A stretch of 25,282 bases of DNA from contig CAMWMM010000014.1 in assembly GCA_947175285.1 (NCBI GenBank), forward strand, positions 1-25,282, read 5' to 3'. The notes below the pieces were generated by a model. The model was given only the letters and a program-made list of their open reading frames with translations, searched no databases and was not told where the DNA came from. This DNA is from an uncultured Lachnospiraceae bacterium. Its GTDB lineage: Bacteria; Bacillota_A; Clostridia; Lachnospirales; Lachnospiraceae. A program made the position numbers and the translations under genes. Position 1 is the stretch's first letter. Each line of letters begins with the position of its first letter. Below, piece after piece: positions 6,529 through 14,197 of this stretch.

Positions 6529-8649
6529 TTAATCGAAATTAAATGTTATTGACTCAGCGCTCATCTTATAAAAATCCTGCAAATCAAAATGATATTTTTC
6601 CAAAAGAATCTTGCGGCATTCCTCATCTTCCAAAAGCTCTATAAATCTTTTAATAGAAAAAAAGTTTCCTGCTTTCCAAAGTAAAAATGCCTTTTCACAT
6701 AGTATTTCCTTCTCCGAATTTGCTTCAGAATTTTTCATATTTTTATTAAATATCGCTATAAATTGTTCTGGAATAAGGCTATCCAGCCAATCATCTTTAA
6801 CATATTGTTCTTCATGAAGTGTACGATTAATCGTTTTTGTATTCGCTGAGCTTATATTTTTCCCATCTTCACTAAATCTGCGATAGTAAGTCAGCTTTTC
6901 ATGAAGAATAAAGACCCCGCCAAGCATAAACAATCTTAACCATAAATCGTAATCCTGCAGTTGAAGCAGTCCATAGCGATAGCTGCCTGCCTTATCTAAA
7001 AGTTTCTTTTGAATGCATACGCTTGGAGCACAGAAAAAATTACCATATATAAACAATTTTTGCAGCCACTCTTCTGTCGGTCTGTTATCTGAGCAAAAAT
7101 GCCTGTATGTGTCAGAGTATTTATCATTCACAACAACTCTATTTTCATCTATAATATCTGCCCAGGTAAAGCATACACTATAAGACGGATGTTTCTCTAA
7201 AAAGGCAACCTGTTTCTCCAGTTTGTCAGCTTTCCATAAATCATCATGTCCTATTAATGCAATATACTTGCCCTTAGCTTCTTTAAATCCTATATTTCCA
7301 GTATAGCATACATTGTGATTTTTCTCATTGAATATTGCTCTTATTCTGGAATCTAAGCGTAAATAATCAGATATCACCTTCCTACTGTTATCCGTTGATG
7401 CATCATCAATAATAATAATTTCCATATTCTGATATGTCTGATTTAAAACAGACTCTATTGTTTCACCAACGAAAGCTTCTCCATTACAGACCGGTAAAAT
7501 AATACTGACAAGTGGTTCTACATACTCTTCCTTCAACAGATGGGAATATATATTATCTATATTTCCTAATGTAGAAAATGCAGTATTCCTAACAGCATCT
7601 TTAGAAATTCGTCTTTCTTTTATCAGTTCTTTTAGTTCTTCTGAACGCTCATCCTCTCTCTGGTATCCAATCCGTAATAGTACAAACCGTAGCCACCTAT
7701 AGTACTCATATATCTGTTCCCAATCTCTTAAAAGCCACCATTCACTCTGTATGCCGTCACTACTTGCACTCTCCAGCGAATAAATCTGCATTAGATTCCC
7801 TATTTCACGAATCCATGTATCTTTTAATAGAGATTCACGAATCTGATTTGCAACATCACAAAGTTCATCATATGCACCCGCTCTAATAAGATTTATCATA
7901 CCGGAGCGAATCTTAATTATTTTTTTTCTCTCTTCCTGGTTGTCTTTCCCTAAATCTGTGTTTTCATTCTCTTCCTTAAAATATTGTGGATATTCTTTTA
8001 TCATTTTATGGCGGTAAAAATCATATTTCTCTACTTTGCTTACACCACAATCATGGTAACACCATATATTCTCCTGGTAGGGTATCACTATTTTAAATCC
8101 GTGCTGTTCCATTTCTAAAGACTGCGAAACATCGTAAAAATCCCATCCGTCAAGGAAATCTTCTCTCCAAGTTATATCTACCTGCGTAATCATAATGAGT
8201 CCGTCAATTGCTTTCACCGGAATATAATCTTTCTCCTTACTCTGGTATAACTTTGTTTCAAGCATAGTTTTTCCGTTATACGCAATCACTTCACCTGTAT
8301 CCCAATTTAAATAACAGTCTGCACTACTGGGAAGTTCTTTCGCCCCTATCACACCAATCATTCCAATGTTATCATCCGACTCAAAAATATTTAAAATATC
8401 ATATATAAAATTCTTATTTAAGATAAAAGTGTCATGGTGAAGATATACTTTATACTTTGCATCGCTTGCCTGCATTCCTGCGTTATACCCTTGTGCCATG
8501 GAATCGGCATCCTGTATGCAGAGAATATCTATACTATACTGCTCCGGCACCTCCAAATCCTGTATGTACCGAACACATTCCTCATAATACTGCACATTAT
8601 TTGTACAAATAATGAATGTTATCTGTTTCGTATTCATCTTTATAACCAT
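6529..8649 (-). CDS. Two-module glycosyltransferase (PF13712-like + GT2)
   Basis: Large soluble protein of about 706 aa, first gene of the glycosylation block. The N-terminal module (first ~235 residues) resembles the glycosyltransferase-like PF13712 group: ITFIICTNN, ILCIQDADSMAQGYNAGMQ, and VYLHHDTFI in place of a DxD. A helical middle of about 150 residues follows. The second module (about 380-600) is standard GT2: VSIILPVCNGEAFVGETIES, IIIDDASTDNSRK, ALIGHDDLW and LQLQDYDLWLRL. Likely role: flagellin glycan assembly. The ATG at 8649 has a GAG six nt upstream; 8637 and 8673 are alternatives. The 8673 start would lie directly on the upstream terminator and has no ribosome site. No own promoter is visible. 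Confidence 0.85.
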   Translation of the reverse strand: MVIKMNTKQITFIICTNNVQYYEECVRYIQDLEVPEQYSIDILCIQDADSMAQGYNAGMQASDAKYKVYLHHDTFILNKNFIYDILNIFESDDNIGMIGVIGAKELPSSADCYLNWDTGEVIAYNGKTMLETKLYQSKEKDYIPVKAIDGLIMITQVDITWREDFLDGWDFYDVSQSLEMEQHGFKIVIPYQENIWCYHDCGVSKVEKYDFYRHKMIKEYPQYFKEENENTDLGKDNQEERKKIIKIRSGMINLIRAGAYDELCDVANQIRESLLKDTWIREIGNLMQIYSLESASSDGIQSEWWLLRDWEQIYEYYRWLRFVLLRIGYQREDERSEELKELIKERRISKDAVRNTAFSTLGNIDNIYSHLLKEEYVEPLVSIILPVCNGEAFVGETIESVLNQTYQNMEIIIIDDASTDNSRKVISDYLRLDSRIRAIFNEKNHNVCYTGNIGFKEAKGKYIALIGHDDLWKADKLEKQVAFLEKHPSYSVCFTWADIIDENRVVVNDKYSDTYRHFCSDNRPTEEWLQKLFIYGNFFCAPSVCIQKKLLDKAGSYRYGLLQLQDYDLWLRLFMLGGVFILHEKLTYYRRFSEDGKNISSANTKTINRTLHEEQYVKDDWLDSLIPEQFIAIFNKNMKNSEANSEKEILCEKAFLLWKAGNFFSIKRFIELLEDEECRKILLEKYHFDLQDFYKMSAESITFNFD

Positions 8650-8676
8650 GCCTTTCTCTTTGTCTGCAAACATTTT

Positions 8677-8707
8677 AAAAAAGGATTGGAATAACCAATC
8701 CTTTTTT
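8677..8707 (-). terminator. Terminator between flagellin B and the glycosylation block
   Basis: A perfect 13-bp inverted repeat (8677-8689 with 8695-8707, loop of 5 nt) whose 3' arm ends in six U on the minus strand. It lies about 30 nt after the flagellin B stop codon and just before the first glycosyltransferase gene. With no promoter visible after it, partial readthrough would link glycosylation to flagellin transcription. Confidence 0.9.
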
Positions 8708-8738
8708 ATCTTTTATAATAATTTAGAATCTGTCTACA

Positions 8739-9749
8739 TTAACCAAGTAATGATAATGCTAACTGCTGTGACTGATTTGCCTGAGTCAACATTGAAGTAC
8801 CTGCCTGCTGCAAAATACTGTTATTAGAATACGTAACCATTTCCGTTGCAATATCCGTATCACGAATTGCAGATTCAGCAGCCTGTGTATTCTCGGAAAT
8901 ATTATCTAAGTTACTAATTGCATGTTCCAGTCTGTTTTGAATTGCACCAAGATCTGAACGTTGCTGTGATACATCCTTGAGTGCACTCTTAGCAAATGCA
9001 TTCAGTGCTGCAAAGTCTGCTGCTGTCGGTGCATCACTTATTGTTGCTGCGCTGGTAATTGCTGGTGCCATAGTTGTTGTATCAGTAACTTTTGCTTCAT
9101 TAAATGTGTAGAACTTCTCTAACATTCTTGCATCCAATGCAATTTTACCTTCATCATTTGTATTCTTGTAGCCATAAGCTGTATCCGTACTTACTGTATC
9201 AATATTCGCTGTGCCAAATGATGTCGCTTTCTTAACTGCACTGTTAATCAATTCATTACAATTCATATTTTTAATGGTAACTGTAATATGTTGTCCAGCT
9301 TCTGCACTGACCTGTAAACCTTTGTTAGAGAAAGAACCATCGAGTAAGTTCTGCTCATTAAATGTTGTTGTACTCTGTACACGGTCGATTTCAGACATCA
9401 ACTGCTTAACTTCGGACTGGATATAAGAACGGTCTGTAGATGTCAATGTTCCATTCTCACCTTTTACAGCTAACTCATTCAATCTCTGTAACATATCCTG
9501 TACTTCGTTCAATGCACCTTCTGCTGTCTGTACGCAGGAAATACCGTCCTGTGCATTTGCGGAAGCCTGTGTAAGACCTCTTACCTGTCTTCTCATTTTC
9601 TCAGAAATTGCTAAACCTGCTGCATCATCTGCTGCACGGTTGATTTTATAACCCGATGATAATTTTTCTGTTGATTTTGCTTGTTTCTTTGTTGTGATAC
9701 CAAGCATTCTGTTTGAGTTCATTGCTAACATATTGTGTTCTATAACCAT
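8739..9749 (-). CDS. Flagellin B (filament subunit)
   Basis: Flagellin of 336 aa, closely similar to the one at 284-1300: N-terminal MVIEHNMLAMNSNRML and SSGYKINRAADDAAGL, D1 segment LQRLNELAVKGENGTLTS, C-terminal RDTDIATEMVTYSNN and QLALSLLG. Differences concentrate in the short variable centre (about residues 185-245). It keeps Cys72 and has a second cysteine near residue 163 (NMNCNEL). It has its own sigma-28 promoter at 9875-9901, a roughly 120-nt structured leader with GGA sites and a strong terminator. The glycosylation genes follow directly, so it is the natural partner of that block. Confidence 0.97.
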   Translation of the reverse strand: MVIEHNMLAMNSNRMLGITTKKQAKSTEKLSSGYKINRAADDAAGLAISEKMRRQVRGLTQASANAQDGISCVQTAEGALNEVQDMLQRLNELAVKGENGTLTSTDRSYIQSEVKQLMSEIDRVQSTTTFNEQNLLDGSFSNKGLQVSAEAGQHITVTIKNMNCNELINSAVKKATSFGTANIDTVSTDTAYGYKNTNDEGKIALDARMLEKFYTFNEAKVTDTTTMAPAITSAATISDAPTAADFAALNAFAKSALKDVSQQRSDLGAIQNRLEHAISNLDNISENTQAAESAIRDTDIATEMVTYSNNSILQQAGTSMLTQANQSQQLALSLLG

Positions 9750-9756
9750 AATTTTT

Positions 9757-9790
9757 TTCCTCCTTGAATTTACACAGCATCCTTGTTGCT
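9757..9790 (-). promoter_or_regulatory. Probable CsrA-binding region in flagellin B leader
   Basis: The minus strand carries a hairpin at 9776-9790 with arms AGCA/TGCT and loop ACAAGGA. Read through, ACAAGGATG nearly equals the published CsrA target consensus. A second GGA element, CAAGGAGGA, is the ribosome site at 9757-9768. The stem differs from that of flagellin A (ACGGC/GCCGT) but keeps pairing and loop GGA, which supports a real structure. CsrA binding is inferred. Confidence 0.65.
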
Positions 9791-9800
9791 TTTTGTTCGC

Positions 9801-9861
9801 AATGGTTCGTTAAGTTCGTACGTTAACTTCTCATCCATTTTGTTTTAGCAGCTTCTCTGCT
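9801..9861 (-). promoter_or_regulatory. Structured 5' leader of flagellin B
   Basis: A 5' hairpin (9847-9861, arms AGCAG/CTGCT) is followed by the stem AATGG/CCATT (9801-9805 with 9835-9839) closing a 29-nt loop with CGTACG at 9817-9822. Loop length and CGTACG position equal those of the other two leaders although most other bases differ. Confidence 0.55.
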
Positions 9862-9874
9862 TTACTTGTATAAT

Positions 9875-9901
9875 ATATCGGGTTGTTTTTATAAATCTTT
9901 A
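9875..9901 (-). promoter_or_regulatory. Sigma-28 (SigD) promoter of flagellin B
   Basis: On the minus strand TAAA (9898-9901), 16 nt, then CCGATAT (9875-9881), preceded by C. Spacing is identical to the other flagellin promoters. Confidence 0.9.
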
Positions 9902-9919
9902 GGGTTTTTTTAAAATTTT

Positions 9920-9948
9920 TTGACTTTTTTTAAATTTCTTTTTAAAAT
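9920..9948 (+). promoter_or_regulatory. Sigma-A-type promoter of the GT11 gene
   Basis: TTGACT (9920-9925), 17-nt spacer, TAAAAT (9943-9948), each one mismatch from consensus. It points away from the flagellin B promoter, with roughly 70 nt of leader before the GT11 start codon. It suggests the gene is expressed independently of sigma-28. Confidence 0.65.
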
Positions 9949-10024
9949 AGAGATGTACAAACGAGCAAAAAAGCCCGAAAACCGCTAGTTTAGGGCAATA
10001 TGGAAAGGAATATATAATTATAAT

Positions 10025-10900
10025 ATGAAAATCCAATATTTAAACGGCGGTCTTGCCAATCAGGTATTTCAATATATTTTTGTCAGATATGCACAACTTT
10101 CCCATACGGAAACTGCCGATTGGTTTTTTGACGATTCTTTCTTTTTTGTAAATGACGTCCATAACGGGTATGAACTGGAGAAAGTTTTCGGGTTGCATCC
10201 GAAATTACTTAGTCAGCATTTCGATACGGAAACATGGGTGCAGTTTATAGAAAATAAGAAAAAAGGAATCAGTATCCCACAATCATTTAAGAATCTCGGA
10301 TTTGACATAAAAATGATTACGGAATTTGAAAACTATAAGGAACATAACCCTTTTGACGGTACAATTTATCGTGTTCCCGGCAACAATTTCCTGCCGGAAA
10401 TCGCAGCATTGCAGGCTGAATTTCTGTATTATCATGGTTACTGGTTACATCCTGAATGGTTCCGACGCTACCGCGATATTTTCTTGGAAGAACTTGCTCT
10501 CCCACCTATTTGTGATGAAAAAAACAAAAAATATGCCCAAATGATTCTAAATACACATTCTGTTGCCGTCCATATACGACGCGGCGATTATGTAAAACTT
10601 GGATGGGCATCCGATGCGTCATCTTATCTCGAAAAGGTGAAAGAACTTCTTACGCATTATCCGGATACCACATTCTTTATTTTCTCTGATGATATTTCCT
10701 GGTGCAGGGAACATCAGAATGCATTGGGATTCACGCTCCCTGCACAAACAATTTATATAGAAGGAAACGACAAAGGAGCAAACTATATCGACTTGCACCT
10801 TATGAGCTTATGCAACATCATGTTAATCGGCAGAAGTGCCTTTGGCTATCTTGGTATGTTATTAAACAAGCGGCTGGAAGAGTGTATTTTCCTGACATAA
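10025..10900 (+). CDS. GT11-family glycosyltransferase (alpha-1,2-fucosyltransferase-like)
   Basis: 291-aa protein of the GT11 family, which typically transfers L-fucose from GDP-fucose in alpha-1,2 linkage. Visible motifs: IQYLNGGLANQVFQYIF at the N-terminus, SVAVHIRRGDYVKLGW (GDP-binding HxRRGDY, around residue 180), FFIFSDDISWC, and DLHLMSLCNIMLIGRSAFGYLG near the end. The usual SxFSWWxAxLN segment is changed to SAFGYLGMLLN and the protein stops shortly after, so the C-terminus is a little short or diverged. It is the only plus-strand gene here and ends 9 nt from the convergent fliT-like gene. A GGAAAGGA site lies 13-15 nt before the ATG. Possible roles are flagellin glycan or surface polysaccharide; the sequence does not decide. 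Confidence 0.85.
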   Translation: MKIQYLNGGLANQVFQYIFVRYAQLSHTETADWFFDDSFFFVNDVHNGYELEKVFGLHPKLLSQHFDTETWVQFIENKKKGISIPQSFKNLGFDIKMITEFENYKEHNPFDGTIYRVPGNNFLPEIAALQAEFLYYHGYWLHPEWFRRYRDIFLEELALPPICDEKNKKYAQMILNTHSVAVHIRRGDYVKLGWASDASSYLEKVKELLTHYPDTTFFIFSDDISWCREHQNALGFTLPAQTIYIEGNDKGANYIDLHLMSLCNIMLIGRSAFGYLGMLLNKRLEECIFLT

Positions 10901-10909
10901 AGTATTTTA

Positions 10910-11398
10910 CTATTTCTTATTGTCATAAAACTGCGGCGCCACCTGATTTAAATTATTCATGCTGTTATAATAATTTCTTGCAACTTTTGTCTTAGATACA
11001 CTCTGCTGGATTTTTTTCTTCTCCGCCTGAAATTGTTTTTCTGCAAGTGTCTTATTGCGCGCGCTTCCCGCATTAATCGCCACTACTTTATCTGTAGTCT
11101 TTTGAATCAATTCCTTCATATACGCGATTTCATTATGATATTGCTCTTTATGGGTCATAATATCCTCACGAACCCGTTCGTAAAATGACTCAAAACCGCT
11201 ATCGAGCTTATCAAGTTCCTCAATCAATCCATTCTGTTCATCAATTGACGCCTCAAAAGCGTCCATATCAAACGCATCCTGTTTCAGAATCTTCTCCTGC
11301 ATATCATTCTGTTCAATAATTCTATCCAGAACTTGCTGTTTCTTTTCCAGACTTTGTATCAATATCTGCGCACAATTCTGTTCCATATGAACACCCAT
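10910..11398 (-). CDS. FliT-like flagellar export chaperone
   Basis: Almost entirely helical, charged protein of 162 aa with a long central coiled coil (IEQNDMQEKILKQ, FESFYERVREDI, ELIQKTTDK) and a basic C-terminal region. No enzymatic motif is seen. It begins 12 nt after fliS and follows fliD-fliS, the position of FliT, the chaperone of the cap protein FliD. Sequence resemblance alone is weak, and it could instead be called FlgN-like. The start is uncertain: ATG at 11398, or the ATG four codons later, which sits further from the GAGAAAGG site. Confidence 0.65.
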   Translation of the reverse strand: MGVHMEQNCAQILIQSLEKKQQVLDRIIEQNDMQEKILKQDAFDMDAFEASIDEQNGLIEELDKLDSGFESFYERVREDIMTHKEQYHNEIAYMKELIQKTTDKVVAINAGSARNKTLAEKQFQAEKKKIQQSVSKTKVARNYYNSMNNLNQVAPQFYDNKK

Positions 11399-11410
11399 GC
11401 CTTTCTCAAT

Positions 11411-11788
11411 TTAAACGCCTTTATGAGCAACTTTCATGACTTCTTTCCAAGTATCGCGCATACTTCTTAAGTGGGTATTTACTTCTTCCAAAATTTCTGT
11501 ATCCTTAGCTACATTCGCTTCAAAAAGCCTTTGCAGAAGATATACATATACTCTGTCAAAATCTTCCCACACAGGATATTTTCTATCCAATGTATTCCGA
11601 AACTCTTCAAGAATACGCTGTGTCTTCATGATATTGGCATGAGCTTTATCATTATCCTTCTGCTCAATTGCCATAATCGCAATATTACAGAACTTAATAG
11701 CGCCTTCATATAGCATCAAAGTAAGTTCTGCAGGAGATGCAGTCATAATCTTGTTTTTCTCGTACTGTGCATATGGATTTGGTGCCAC
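11411..11788 (-). CDS. fliS: Flagellin export chaperone FliS
   Basis: FliS, 125 aa, the usual length. It binds the C-terminal D0 helix of unexported flagellin in the cytoplasm and, in Bacillus, competes with FliW for flagellin. Family hallmarks: NPYAQYEKNKIMTASPAELTLMLYEGAIKFCNIA at the N-terminus, and the helical VYVYLLQRLFEANVAKD toward the end. The start codon is GTG (11786-11788) with a strong GGAGG 8 nt upstream. It lies downstream of a hairpin that separates it from fliD, so it may be read through from fliD or have a weak promoter of its own. Confidence 0.96.
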   Translation of the reverse strand: MAPNPYAQYEKNKIMTASPAELTLMLYEGAIKFCNIAIMAIEQKDNDKAHANIMKTQRILEEFRNTLDRKYPVWEDFDRVYVYLLQRLFEANVAKDTEILEEVNTHLRSMRDTWKEVMKVAHKGV

Positions 11789-11852
11789 TGTTTTTTCCTC
11801 CTTTACGGGTGCGTCTTATTGAGATATTACTATACTCGCAAATATTTCTATA

Positions 11853-11884
11853 AATAAGAATGCCCCTGACGGGACATTCTTATT
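11853..11884 (-). terminator. Strong hairpin between fliD and fliS
   Basis: A 14-bp stem (11853-11866 with 11871-11884, one G-U wobble in RNA, 4-nt loop) lies about 10 nt after the fliD stop codon. The bases after it on the minus strand (UAUAGAAAUAUUUG) hold no clean U tract, so it may be a leaky terminator or an mRNA processing/stability element rather than a full stop. Confidence 0.6.
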
Positions 11885-11894
11885 AACCTTAACA

Positions 11895-14180
11895 TCAACC
11901 ACCAAGCATGCTGGCAACTGCATTGTTCTTTGATTCTAACTTAGCAAGTGCGGTTTCCATTTGTGAGAATTTTTTATACCATTTATCAATCAGGTTATTT
12001 ACCTTCGTTTCCTGTTTGGAAATCTTATCGGTATAATCGTCATATTCCTCTTTCATGTCCTTGTCGTTATAAACGGTAAATGCGCTGCTAGATGTAGAAC
12101 TTGCCATCAGTTCATTTAACTTATCATGCATATTATTCGAAAGCCCTGTGAAGAAACTCATAACCGTATCCGGATCGGCTGCAATCATCGCTTTCAAAAG
12201 ATTATCTTCTGCCTTTGTACTCGGGTCGTCCGGGTCACCATTAATATGATAAGCGCTCTTCTCATTATCAGCCGCATTAAAATAACCTAATGTATTGATA
12301 CCGAAGTCGGACAGATACATTTTCTTTCCATTGACCTCAACACCAGCCAGCATAATAGCCTTCATTGCGCCGGATACTGTACTTAAAGTAGAGTCTCTAC
12401 GAAGAAGGGACTCTTTGACTTTGTTCTCCCACTCTTCGATTTCGGTATCAGACATTGCAGATTTCTCTTCAGAAAGCAATGGATCAAATCCCTTGTTCGC
12501 ATCCGCGTTGTACAACTTATCCATTTCGTTAATCAGTTTGTTGTACTCTGTGAAGAAATTCTTAATCATATCAAAGATGCCGTCAGTATCTTCCGTTGTT
12601 GTTAAGGTAATCTCTTCGTTAGTTTCCTGCAGAGCGGTTATTGTAAGACCGTTGATTTCAAAAGTATTCGTACTATTCGTATACTCTACGCCATTTAAAG
12701 AAATCTCTGCATCCTGACCATCAATCTTGGTTGCATATGCCTTTTTCGCTTCAGGAGACAAACTATCAAACGTAGTTGCAGCAGTCATATAAGCGTTTGC
12801 TGCTGCTATTTTATCATTGAAATAATCCTTAATAGTTCCTTCAGCCACTGTCATTACAGTAGAGCCGTCTTTCAAAGTCATCGATTCACTGGTATTTACG
12901 TGCAACTCACCGTCTGCATCTTCCGTATAATATTTCTGATTATCCACAATCGTTGCCTTATTTGCTACCAACTCATTCTGCGCCTGCGCTAACGCATTTA
13001 CATAGCTGTAGTGTGCCTGCACTTTATCAAAGTCAGCCTGCGCATTTGTCACTGCATCATAATCAGCCTGTGTTGCAGTACCGTTCTTCTGATTGGTTGC
13101 AAGATTAGCCTTAGCATCATCCAATACCTTTTTCAGACCGCCGACTCTTTCCATAACCGGATTACCGGCTTCATCTTCCATCGGCTTTCCTTCGTCATCC
13201 TTTTTCTGCGTTTCAGGACCATACAATTGCGTCAACAAAGCCTTTGCCTGATCATTAATTGACTTCGCAGCACTTTCAGTATCGCCTTCAGTGTAATCAA
13301 GCGTCTTGGTCGTATCGCCGCTCTTATCCCACTCATCCCGAATATCCTGTATTCTCTTTTCCAGTTCTTCATTCCGTTTTAAAAGAGCATCCGTACTTGC
13401 CTTTTTAGATTCAAGCAGTTTCGCCAGTTCTTTCGCCTCTGCTTCTGTGCGGGCAGTTGCATCTGAACCATAATTTTTCCATTTTTCGTACTCTTTATAT
13501 TCGCTGCCAGTTTTATCATAAGAAACAAGTTTTAATGCGTTAAGCAGATTCTGACCGCTTACATCATTACCTGTTATTGTAAAGTCAGCATCTTTTCCTG
13601 AACTCTTAGAGCTTAAGTAAAATCTTTGATTCTTGGCATCAAAGCTCGCATTAATTCCTGATGCATTTAACTCATCCACCACATCAGATACTGTCATATC
13701 TTTCGTGACTTCGATATCAGTGGTTTTATTTCCTACTTTTACACGGAAACTTCCTTTGCCATTAGCGTCACCTGTAAAGCCCAAATCCGAAAGCTTAGTG
13801 GATGCTGTAACATTTTTACCAACATCTTTCGTATTCTGCACTTTACCACTTGTCAAATACGCTTCTTTTGCCAACTGACTGATTTTCATACTCTGCACAC
13901 TATTAGGCGCATTATTGCTGGTAACAACACTGACTGCATTGGAATTAGAAGATTTCGTAGTTTTCCTTAAGAAAGAAGCCTGAAATCTCATATTATCCAC
14001 AACATTGGTGTAAAAATTATAAATCTTGGTATTTAACGCTTTCCACGCATCCTGCTTCCAACTGAGTCTTGTCTGCTTCTTTACAAGATTATTCTTCTTC
14101 GTACTCTGTGCGGAAGCAAGTTCGTTGATAATGCTTTCCGTATCAAGCCCGGAATACATACCCGTAATTCTGATTGCCAT
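11895..14180 (-). CDS. fliD: Filament cap protein FliD (HAP2), with large insertion
   Basis: Cap protein at the filament tip that guides flagellin folding. The N-terminal FliD domain is clear (RITGMYSGLDTESIINELAS, residues 3-22; WKQDAWKALNTKIYNF), and the C-terminal part shows EISLNGVEYTNSTNTFEING, FFTEYNKLINEMD and a final coiled helix. At 761 aa it far exceeds the usual 450-500. The excess is a helical, charged stretch at about residues 220-485 placed between two otherwise canonical halves. It starts 17 nt after flaG with a strong AGGAGG site, so the two are co-transcribed. Confidence 0.95.
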   Translation of the reverse strand: MAIRITGMYSGLDTESIINELASAQSTKKNNLVKKQTRLSWKQDAWKALNTKIYNFYTNVVDNMRFQASFLRKTTKSSNSNAVSVVTSNNAPNSVQSMKISQLAKEAYLTSGKVQNTKDVGKNVTASTKLSDLGFTGDANGKGSFRVKVGNKTTDIEVTKDMTVSDVVDELNASGINASFDAKNQRFYLSSKSSGKDADFTITGNDVSGQNLLNALKLVSYDKTGSEYKEYEKWKNYGSDATARTEAEAKELAKLLESKKASTDALLKRNEELEKRIQDIRDEWDKSGDTTKTLDYTEGDTESAAKSINDQAKALLTQLYGPETQKKDDEGKPMEDEAGNPVMERVGGLKKVLDDAKANLATNQKNGTATQADYDAVTNAQADFDKVQAHYSYVNALAQAQNELVANKATIVDNQKYYTEDADGELHVNTSESMTLKDGSTVMTVAEGTIKDYFNDKIAAANAYMTAATTFDSLSPEAKKAYATKIDGQDAEISLNGVEYTNSTNTFEINGLTITALQETNEEITLTTTEDTDGIFDMIKNFFTEYNKLINEMDKLYNADANKGFDPLLSEEKSAMSDTEIEEWENKVKESLLRRDSTLSTVSGAMKAIMLAGVEVNGKKMYLSDFGINTLGYFNAADNEKSAYHINGDPDDPSTKAEDNLLKAMIAADPDTVMSFFTGLSNNMHDKLNELMASSTSSSAFTVYNDKDMKEEYDDYTDKISKQETKVNNLIDKWYKKFSQMETALAKLESKNNAVASMLGG

Positions 14181-14197
14181 TTTTATATCCTCCTGCC

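Noticed and set aside
9973..9996. Hairpin GCCC...GGGC in the GT11 leader
   Set aside because: Four pairs plus a broken second stem of three pairs; too weak to claim a regulatory element.
10850..10995. Frameshift restoring a longer GT11 C-terminus
   Set aside because: The other frames after the stop do not resemble a GT11 tail and overlap the end of the fliT-like gene; a naturally short or diverged end is simpler.
12295..12717. 140-residue open frame on the plus strand inside fliD
   Set aside because: It is antisense to clear FliD coding sequence, has no ribosome site and no recognisable motif; it is a shadow of the fliD codon bias.
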